Shown here: one piece after another, positions 55,455 to 64,000 of the stretch
Layout of the letters: each line of letters starts with the position of its first letter
Numbering within the stretch: the stretch's first letter is position 1
From: Siderastrea siderea
Lineage: Eukaryota > Cnidaria > Anthozoa > Scleractinia > Rhizangiidae
Direction: 5' to 3'
Assembly (NCBI GenBank): GCA_964030785.1
Contig: OZ034975.1
Location: 46,855,069 to 46,919,068, forward strand
DNA length: 64,000 nucleotides
Notes under the pieces: generated by a model
What the model was told of the DNA's origin: nothing
The model's input: only the letters and a program-made list of their open reading frames with translations
Database searches by the model: none
Position numbers and translations under genes: made by a program

Positions 55455-56261
55455 CAAATATTTTCATGGTTAAGGTAGAAAAACACTTTAAAACAGCTTG
55501 TCTGGAAACTATTCATTGGTGAAATCTTCTCCCTCTGGGAGACAGCCAGAGAAGAGATTACACAGTTCACTTTTTAACAAACACCATCAAACTATCAAGC
55601 TTGCAGCTGAAGTATCCGAAACAGAAAGAAAGTTCTTTGACACTACTGCATGAATACAAAGGCGAAAGATTTAAAACCGAGTCGGTGCAAAAACAAAACA
55701 AGAAAATCTTCACTCAGTCCTTTGTAATGCAATATTAACCGGCAGTGCTGAACGTAAAACCAATACTCATGAACAGCTGGCATTTTATAAAATAGCAACC
55801 ATTGCTTAATGAGCTTTGCTCATGAGAGCAAAACTCTAGAAAGGCTAAAACACGTGTGTAGGAGTCACACGGGCCTGTAATTCTTTTTAACACTACAAAG
55901 TGGATCAAGTTTAAATAACTCTAATCAAAACTGCAGTTACAACCACTGGCTTAAATTTTAAGGTCATTTTAAAAGGCTAAAACAAGCGCACAAAAGTCGT
56001 GCAGGCCCGTCACTGTTTTTAACAACACAGCCTCAGGACTGACTACCCCTACATTTCGTCAGGGGTCTGGAAATACGACCCCTGACATACAGTAACTAAG
56101 TCTATTTATCGATATTTATGTGACACGAAATGGTAATTAGGGGTTACTATATATAGATTGTTTTAAAATTTTATTTTAGGGATAAGTTTTTTTACAAAAT
56201 TGGGATACGGATTATTTCCAAAATTTACCCAGGATTATGGATTATTCAGACCCCCCCTAAC

Positions 56262-58850
56262 AGGGCCTCGATAACGTTACGCAGTGACTACCTAAATGGG
56301 CTTAAAAACCAGGAGCCCTTGCTTAAACATAAATGTTAGTTTTCCGGTTAATAGCAGTTTTGAATGTATATATACGAGGTGACATTTCTCTGATGAGGGA
56401 AGGGATCCTAGAATTCATTTGCAGTTTCAAATATTTTAGGGTCGGACCATTTATTTTAGAGGGGGTGGTTGGAAAAACGAAATATTCCCGCAAAGCTTTT
56501 GCGGAAGAAAGACCACAAAAACACCAGGGAAAGGAAATTCAAGCAAATCTTTTAGTTACAGAAAAAAATGAACAAATAACTCATAATCATAATAACTCTG
56601 CAGAAAAATGCAAAAATTTAATGATATTTCTCTTATTCTCTGTGATCGGTTTTAAATGGACGTGTGAGTGCGATTTTAAGTCTCGTGGGACACACTCAGT
56701 TAACAAAAGCGCCAGCACAAGAACAACTTGAAACCATTTCTTCTAGTAGGCTGATGTAGGGTACTTTCCTTCTAAGTTTTAAAGGAGTTACAATTCAAAG
56801 TGCTCGCCGTGAAACTGAACAAGTCCAAGTTTCCGGTTGCTGTTCATGGCGCAGATGTCGTACAGGTCGTACACGATGAGATGTTCCAGTTGAAACCTTG
56901 AGAGGATATCTTGTCTTTCTGTACTCAAAGAGGTTTATTTTTCAAAGGCACAGAAATCGTTTGCTGCTAGATCCTAAAAGAACGCGGTAGCTAATGCTGG
57001 GCCGTCAGACACCTCCCATCGGAACCTGGTGATCCGGCTTATTTCCGCCCACGGTACTGCATCTGCGTCCACTTTCCTTCTTAATGAATGGCCAATGTTG
57101 AACTTTGTTTTCGAGGTAGACTATTTTTTTATCATCGAAGTGGGAAGCTTTCTTTGTTTCTTCTCTTAAGGCCCAACCCTCTCCCAAACTTACGAACAAC
57201 GTCTTAGGCTATGTTCACACAGAACAGTTTCCAAATGGTTCTGGACCAGACCAGGTCTGTTCACATAGGACACCGTTTCATTTATGAGCATCTATTCACA
57301 CGGGACCGGTAGAGAACTGGTCCGGTACCAGTCCACGTCTGGAACAGTGTGAGAAAATCAGCTGTTTGTACCAATAAGTTATCCACCGCGAAACTAAAAT
57401 GCAAAGATGGTTGAATCTATCGATTGAAAGAAACCAAAGGCCTCTGGCTGGATAATAAATTACCCCATCCCTGCCGATTACAAAATACACAAAGCTTTAA
57501 TCTTCTTCTTTTAGCTTTTAACCTTTTCAAGCGTTAAACCCAGAATTACAATAAGTTATGTGGCAGTTATGCTATCGCAGACAGTAGTTTGGTCTCTCTT
57601 TAAATTTCTAGGTGAGTTTAATCAAAAACACAGCACTGATACACGCGATAAATTTAACTAGTGCCCAAGCCTAAATTACGCTGTTAGAACCAAAACGAAC
57701 CGGTCAAGGTGTTCACGTAGTACCTGTCCAATATGGGACCGGAACGGTTCCTGCATTTTTGCAGGTCCAAACGCGGACCTTTACTGGACCGGATAGACGG
57801 TACGGATAGCAGTTTCCGTGTGAACAGAAGACCTATCCGAACCGGAACTGTTTGGAACTTGATCCGTGTGAACAAAGCTTAAGGGTTCAGTGGGCTCTTG
57901 AGATTTCAGCACAGGTATCATTCCACACCTTCCTACGGTGCAAGGCCTAGCAGCGATTGGAAAAGATACACACAATTCTCCCGAATTAGCTACTTTCTTT
58001 ACTTTCTTCTTGCGACAAAAAAGCTTTGCTTTCACTTGTTTTTGCAGCATTTCTTGAACAAAAGCTTTCCAAATCAAACTTTTCTTATTTTTCCAACCAC
58101 CCCCTCTAAAATAAATGTTCCAACCCTAAATATCTGAATCTGCAAATGACCCCTAGCATCCCTCCCCTCATAAAAAAATAAAATAAAATGAACCAATTTG
58201 ACTACAGCAAGCATATCCTCTCAAGGTTTCAACTGGAACATCTCACTGTGTACGACCAGTACGACATCTGCGCCGGATGGCAAAGAACGGCAACCGGAAA
58301 CTTTCTCAGTTTCACTGCGATCGTTTTGACTTGTAAACACGTCCTTTGAAACTTAGAAGAAAAGTGCCCTACACCAGCCTACTAGAAGAAATGGTTTCAA
58401 GTTGTTCTTGTGGTGGCGCTTCTGTTAACTGAATGTGTCCCATGAAACTTAAAATAGCATTCACACGTCCATTTAAAATCGATCAAAGACAGTAAGAGAC
58501 GTATCATTAAATTTTTGCTTTTTTCTCCTTAGTTATTACGATTATAACTTTTTTTTTTGTAACTAAAAGCTTTTTACTTGAATTTTCTTTCCCTGGTGTT
58601 TTTGTAGTCTTTCTTCCACAAAAGCTTTGCGGGAATATTTCGGTTTTTTCCAACCACCCCCTCTAACAGTAAATGATCCGACCCTAAAGTATTTTAAATT
58701 TCAAATGACTGTTACGATCCTTTCCCTCATTAGAGAAATGTCACATTCAAAACGGCTATTTCCCGGAAAACTAACATTAATGTCTAAGTAAAGGCTCCTG
58801 GTTTAAGCCCATTTGGGCCTTCCAGCTTTCGGAGTCACTGCGTCACGCTA
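56262..58850. mobile_element. Large foldback: 0.65 kb inverted arms
   Basis: The left arm (about 56262-56915) and right arm (about 58205-58850) are inverted, imperfect copies. Examples are TTGAAACCATTTCTTCTAGT on the left against its complement on the right, and ACGCAGTGAC near the left end against GTCACTGCGT near the right end. A partial extra copy of arm sequence is at 58082-58175. The loop contains the MITE at 57207. No frames of interest. Confidence 0.8.
57207..57878. mobile_element. Harbinger-like MITE inside the large foldback
   Basis: The left end GGCTATGTTCACACAG and right end CGTGTGAACAAAGC are inverted repeats, flanked by TTA (57204-57206 and 57879-57881). More GGACCGGAACGGTTCC-like palindromes occur inside. 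Confidence 0.75.
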
Positions 58851-58900
58851 TCCTATATCGTGCCTACCACGAAAAGCTCAGATTTCATGTCTCATATTTA

Positions 58901-59809
58901 TGCAGGGTTCAATTCTACCTGTTACCATCCCCCCCCCGGGCACACCCCCGGGGATTTGCAATTTTTTTCTTACTTGGCGGTCTATTCCCCACCCCCGGGC
59001 ACGCAGAAAGAGACAATTCCCCACCCCCGGGACTCCTCATCGACCACAAATACGTTGTTTTTTGTGTTCAAAATTGATTTCTGTACAATAGCACAACCAG
59101 ACGTTTTGACAAGAACCTAAACGCATTTCTAGAGTTTACTGAACGAAGGATATTGCATAGTATTAAAAAACATGACACTACATTGAAAAAGAAAACTGAA
59201 GAAAAAAGTCTAACCGCACTGGCATTCGGCTGGCGAGTAAAGAGATGTTCTTCACCGCATGTTTTATTCTAAAGATAGCATGTGCACAAAAGAGGTCCGG
59301 TGAGCAAATTGATGACAGCATTTAAAAGGAGTTTTTCTTAGCTTGTTTCACAAGAACACTGGACTGAGATCTCTGTTTAATATAAAGCCGTGCATCTGTT
59401 TCATACAAATACGCTGAAGAAATATTTCTATGTTTGTGATGAACGCCATCCATTCGAGTACGCATCAACCGCACCTTCGTTTAACAATTTATACTGAAAC
59501 GTGCCTTTGAATACAGCTTTTAATTTCGAGAGATTATTCTTCTCCAACCAGGCTGCTACAAATTCTAGAGATTGTCCCTGGAAATAGGCAGTCTTCTCTA
59601 CGCGGTCCGGCGCCATTGTGTCAATTGAGAAGTGATAAGCTAGTGACGTGCTTCACAAGAAAAACGAGAAGTTATTTTCGATTTGCCCCGCCCCTCTACC
59701 CCCGGGACAAAACCGTTTCAAACAATTCCCCACCCCCGGGCCAGAAGGGCTGGACTTGTCCCGGGGGTTGCCCGGGGGGGGATGGTAACAGGTAAAATTG
59801 AACCATGCA
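58901..59809 (+). mobile_element. TTA-flanked MITE with CCCCCGGG blocks, copy 1
   Basis: The ends TGCAGGGTTCAATTCTACCT and TAAAATTGAACCATGCA are inverted repeats; TTA is duplicated (58898-58900, 59810-59812). Subterminal CCCACCCCCGGGAC blocks recur at both ends. The 909-base interior has no clear transposase. Confidence 0.9.
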
Positions 59810-60594
59810 TTATGCTAATTTGAATACGGAGTGCATAGTTTGACGTGGTTGCAACTTTTGTTTTTTCAATCTACAAATTGTCTTGACTAATGCAGCCAAT
59901 AAATCTGGTAAAAGGAGTGATAACCTGAACCAAGAGATTCACAAGATGATGTCTTAAGGTGAGAGTATCTTTGGTTTATCAAATAATCAAATAATCTTTG
60001 GATCAATCAAATAATATTGTTACCTTATAAATAAATTTGCATTGTAGAAAAGTAAACCGGGCTGCCCCTAAGCCATAGTAACATAGTTACCTCTGAGTGA
60101 AAAGCATATATTTTTACTTTATTAACCTATTCAAAACAGTGAGCCAGTGAAACCTTGCCTTATGACCGTGCTTTAGTGGAACCGATGTGGCTTGCGTGAC
60201 AGCGGCCGTTCTACCGAAATGCTCAAAATGCGGTCCCCAAAATGCCCTACACACTTTTTTTGTCGACGCGTCGCTTTTAGGGGGCCAAAAACGACACTTC
60301 GAGAGAATCAAAAGGAATGCTTGAGCTTACACTTGATGCATATTTTTGGTCTGAAAAATATATGCTAGGTCAGTTATAAGACTTTGAACCCTTAAAGGTT
60401 AGTATCTTCAACAGGTCAACAAGCAGACTAAAAATACAAATTTCTATCCGAAAGAATGATGTAGTTATGAGCCAAATGGCAAAACGGGAACGTTTTCCAT
60501 TGTTGTGTACGAGCTTGCTAAAAATGCATGATTTTCCCTTGTTTCCGGGGGCGCAAGCGAGCTTCTGGCCGTATTTCGAACTTATGCATGGTTC

Positions 60595-61477
60595 AATTTT
60601 ACCTGTTACCATCCCCTCCCCGGGCAACCCCGGGGACAAGTCCAGCCCTTCAGTCCCGGGGGGTGGGGAATTGTTTGAAGCGGTCTTGTCCCGGGGGGAG
60701 GGGCGCGGGGCAAATCGAAAATAACTTCTTGTTGTTCTTGTGAAGTACGTCACTTCTCGGTTGACGCCGAACCGCGTGAAGTAGACTGCCGATTTCCGGG
60801 GAGAATCTCTAAAATTTGTAGCAGACTGGTTAGTGAAGAATAATCTCTCAAAATTAAAATTTGTACTCGAATGAACTTTTATTATAAATTGTTAAACGAA
60901 TGTGCGTTTGATGCGTACTCGAATGGATGGCGTTCTTCACAAACAAAGAAATATTTCTTCAGCGTGGAAGACGGATGCACGGCTTTATATTAAACAGAGG
61001 TCTTACTCCAGTGTTCATTCTTATGAAAAAAGCTAGGAAAAACTCCTTTAAAATGCTGCCATCAATTTGTTCACGGGCCTCGGCTTGTGCGAATGTGCTA
61101 TATTTAGAATAAATCACGTGGCGTAGACCATTTCTTTACTCGCTAGCCGTATGCCAGTGCGGTTAGATTTTTCTGCAGTTTTCTTTTTCAAATGTAGTGT
61201 TCATTTTTTTATTATATTATACATGTAGTGTCTTTCGTTCAAGAAACTCTAGAAAAGCATTTGAGTTCTTGTCAAAACGTCTGGTTCTGCTATTGTACGG
61301 ATCTATGTTTTCTACACAAAACAACGTATTTGTGGTCGATGAGGAGTCCCGGGGGTGGGGAAATGTCTCTTTTTGCGTGCCCGGGGGCGGGGAATAGACC
61401 GCCAAGTGTGAACAAAATTGCAAATCCCCGGGGATGTGCCCTGGGGGTGATGGTAACAGGTAGAATTGAACCATGCA
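60595..61477 (-). mobile_element. TTA-flanked MITE with CCCCCGGG blocks, copy 2 (inverted)
   Basis: This is an opposite-orientation copy of 58901-59809 with ends TGCATGGTTCAATTTTACCT and GTAGAATTGAACCATGCA, and TTA at 60592-60594 and 61478-61480. Confidence 0.9.
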
Positions 61478-61509
61478 TTATCTAAATTTTGGAAAAACCA
61501 AGAAGTGGA

Positions 61510-61635
61510 CTAACGTTTAAATATGATTTTTGAAAATAGTTCACCAAAGGGGTATTTTTGGTAAAATAAAATAGAATATGAAATTTCGTTTCTGTCGTGG
61601 GATTCTCGATATTTCTGGTCAGGAGCTCTTAAGAT
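61510..61635. repeat. Inverted copy of 54818-54930
   Basis: The block containing TTTCGTTTCTGTCGTGGGAT and GATATTTCTGGTCAGGAGCT is the reverse complement of the block at 54818-54930. The 6.6 kb between them is transposon-rich. Confidence 0.8.
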
Positions 61636-62032
61636 TTAAAATACTATTTACAAGGCTAAAAAGTTAAAAAAAAAAACGAACGTTTTCGACTAAACAAAAG
61701 AAGGCATATGAATGCAGATGAAGCTAAATGAAGGATGAAGGATTTCTTCTTAATTAGTTATTAGTTGAAAACATTTATTAGTTGGTAATGGCGCATTATT
61801 CCTACTGACTTAGAAAGTATATGTTGCCTCTTTGGTTTGGTCAACTACTATGTGGCTGATGTGTTTTAATTAAAGTGCTTGTTTACTTGTAATTTTTAGG
61901 AAGACGCCCAAGAAGAGTTTGGCTGGAAGTTGGTTCATGGACATGTTTTCCGTCCTCCTAAGAAAGGCATGCTGCTCTCTGTCATGCTTGGATGTGGCAC
62001 ACAGATATTTATCATGGTGTTTTTCACACTGG

Positions 62033-62621
62033 GTAAGTTGAACAGTCTTGATTGAGAAACATGTGAGCTAAATATACCTCAAAATATATGATCCCAACAA
62101 AGTAACATGCAAGTTTTTAATACTCTTAATGTTCTCTTTTTTAAATTTAAAAATGTTCAGATTGATGGCGTATAAAGTAGCTTATGATTAAAGTTGGCAG
62201 GGCAGACCTTTTTAGACCTACACTTTTTGTTTAAACACTTCCTCTTCAGGCCCGTAACCAGAGGGCGTGCACGGGGTGCGTTCGCACCCTCCCACAGGCC
62301 CCAAAGGTCCACATTTTGATACTAAATGTCCAAGCTAAGGAGTAGAGTCGGTTAAAGTGAAGAGATTCTAGTAAATCTTTAAAACTTAACAGTGATAGTT
62401 CAACAAAACCAAACAGTGGGAATAGCGGTAATGTATTCACTGGCAAACTAAAACCAGCTGCACTCATAGTAGCCCGAGCCACTCAGAACATTTCAATGAG
62501 CGTAAAGATGTCCGAGCTTATCTAAATGGATAATGAAATCAACCTGCTGCACGCTTTACACGGGAGTTTAGACAAGGGAGCCCATGACAAGGGAACGATC
62601 TCACGATTTTTGTCAGACACG

Positions 62622-62657
<36 letters not shown>

Positions 62658-63479
62658 GAGCGTATTAACGCCCGAAGATGCAAAATCATTTTTTTTGTGT
62701 AATACGTTATGGGTAGGAGAGAACAGAAAAATTGAAAGAGGAAGACTACAACTAAATCTTGCCAGTCTCTCGATACATGGGTCAATAAAGTGCCCCGTCA
62801 GGAGCCATTAGACACTGATAATGACACTGCAGTTTGCAAGGACAGCCCCGGGCCGAGACCACTTCAAAGCTATCTCAGTTAACTACAGTTTTACAGCGAG
62901 ATATAGAAAGTAAATCACGCTTAATTTCGCGATGTCCACCAGTCTTGGTCCCAGTATTATGCTCTGAGATTTACTCGCTATTCCTCAATATGAAACAAAA
63001 CTACATCGCTTAATAAAGACACAGAGTAACAATTCGTAGAGGGACTGGGGGAGGATTAATCTAAAGCAGCACCTTCTGGAAATCCACAGGCATACCAAAC
63101 CATCAAAATAGAAGTTTTCAAATCACAAAGAGGAAAAATACATTTTATGTTTTTACTGGTCTCTTATCGTCATTTCCTGACGTCAATATTCTATGAGAAG
63201 CCGATGTGTACTTTCTTAACAATTGCGCACTGTTAATAAAATTGTAGAGAATGCGCAAGCTCCAGTTGCTGAGAATACTGATGGCAATCTAACACGGCAT
63301 CACTTAGAACCAGTTATGCAAAAGAAATAAAGGACACTGGGAAGATTTCAACGACCTCTGAGGTATTTGGTTCTTCTGCAAATAAGCTGCCAGTTAGTTA
63401 GAAATATCACTTGATTAAAAGTCATTTTGTGCCATCTATTAACTACAAGCTTCCAACGCGATTTCTTCATCACTACCGA
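62033..63479. other. Region right of the last TM9SF2-like exon
   Basis: No further TM9SF2 exon was seen. 62245-62310 has a GC-rich block (GGGCGTGCACGGGGTGCG) that looks like the end of a repeat family. The rest shows no recognisable gene. Confidence 0.5.
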
Positions 63480-63910
63480 AGAGGGTTTCAGTCATGATAT
63501 ACCTCGGTGAGTACCCAGTAGATGGAGTATTCTGTAAACACTGTGCTTTGATGATACCTGTGCATTGCAGGAAAGATAAGGGCTCTTTTTTTTCAACAAG
63601 CCTTTCATAAACTTGCAGAAGTTTCAAGAAAAGACAAAAAGACATGAGCAAATGAAGTACCATTACGACGCAATGATCGCCACCGAATCCTTCCTTAATT
63701 CTGTTGAAAACCCAGAGCAAAACGTGAACAACCGATTAGGTGACAAGAAGAGGAAGAATATCAGAAATGGGCACATTGTTAAATGTGCCTCAGAAGCCAT
63801 CCGTTTTTGTGGTCGACAGTGCATTGCCCTGTGTGGAGATAACGAAATCTTTTTTTTTCTTTTTAATGCTTTTTTAAGGTACACAGAAAGTTTACAAAAT
63901 AGACAGTAAC
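63480..63910 (+). pseudogene. Broken hAT-type (TTF zinc finger / DUF4371) transposase fragment
   Basis: One frame near 63495-63610 reads YLGEYPVDGVFCKHCAL, resembling the TTF-type zinc finger. A second frame from 63613 reads FQEKTKRHEQMKYHYDAM and later CGRQCIALCGD, the DUF4371 signature of ZMYM1/P52rIPK-like hAT proteins. A frame change and a stop separate the two parts, and the open frame ends by 63909. It is probably a dead transposase copy running towards the right edge. Confidence 0.65.
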
Positions 63911-64000
63911 AAATAGCAAAACAACAATTACAAGCTGCTAAAAAAAGGGCATTACACAAGCTACGTTATGTAGAGAAAGAAAGAAAAAAAACAACAGCAA

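Larger units (their letters stand above)
50691..62032 (+). pseudogene. TM9SF2-like gene remnant (three exons, in-frame stop)
   Basis: TM9SF2 is a nine-pass endosome/Golgi membrane protein. Exon 50691-50784 reads KYAKEGECTGDLPAMGIPM. Exon 51152-51237 reads KEVDPNHKWA, a TAA stop at 51182-51184, then RWDYILDSMPHTKIQWL. Exon 61900-62032 reads EDAQEEFGWKLVHGHVFRPP followed by a membrane segment. Splice sites and phases of each exon still look good, and the order matches TM9SF2. The exon for the first membrane segment, expected between 51237 and 61900, was not found, nor were the N-terminal half or the other membrane segments. The TAA is one base from the Ser codon expected there. HGH replaces the usual HGD. 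A decayed partial duplicate is the simplest reading; a working gene with very long introns and an assembly error at the stop is the alternative. Confidence 0.72.

Noticed and set aside
61217..61474. Pro/Gly-rich ORFs in the 58901 and 60595 elements
   Set aside because: They come from the CCCCCGGG subterminal blocks of MITEs and have no transposase motif.

Overview
This is a gene-poor, intron-rich, transposon-laden animal nuclear window. It most likely comes from an anthozoan cnidarian, a stony coral or sea anemone. The evidence is the exon-intron structure with GT-AG introns, the collagen-immunoglobulin-fibrinogen receptor genes of the type reported in Cnidaria as ficolin-like (CniFL) proteins, and the many short terminal-inverted-repeat elements and tRNA-derived SINEs. 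No plasmid, phage or bacterial feature was seen. All gene models were built by hand from splice sites, reading-frame phase and remembered protein families. No search was run.

Layout: (1) 1-3669, minus strand: five 5'-proximal exons of CLNS1A (pICln), continuing past the left edge. (2) 3670-4076: short divergent promoter. (3) 4077-35795, plus strand: complete 23-exon PANK4 (822 codons), a pantothenate-kinase-fold domain fused to a DUF89 phosphatase. Its 13 kb intron 21 holds two complete antisense genes, 22749-27855 and 30379-33084. These are tandem duplicates encoding type II membrane proteins with a coiled coil, a furin-type site, collagen, three Ig domains and a CNTNAP-type fibrinogen domain. 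(4) 37687-45183, plus strand: a third member of the same general architecture with a ficolin-type fibrinogen domain and an extra WAP domain on its own symmetric exon. (5) 45184-50690: intergenic, with a 0.95 kb nine-base satellite. (6) 50691-62032: three scattered exons of a TM9SF2-like gene carrying an in-frame stop and apparently lacking a membrane exon, probably a pseudogene, invaded by nested DNA transposons. (7) 63480-63910: a broken hAT/DUF4371 transposase fragment at the right edge.

Biology: CLNS1A acts in snRNP assembly and PANK4 in coenzyme A metabolism. Both are housekeeping genes and share a promoter region. The three collagen-Ig-fibrinogen genes look like a local cluster of cell-surface or shed recognition proteins. 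The two nested paralogues are almost identical in their fibrinogen domain except for one nine-residue loop that differs at every position. The PANK4 keeps Glu and Arg at two positions reported as lost in vertebrate PANK4, so it may still be a kinase.

Transposons could often be bounded exactly by target-site duplications. They include nested insertions (hAT in a LINE; a Harbinger-like MITE in a TTAA element), MITEs placed 8-10 bases after splice donors, and a pure poly(A) insertion.
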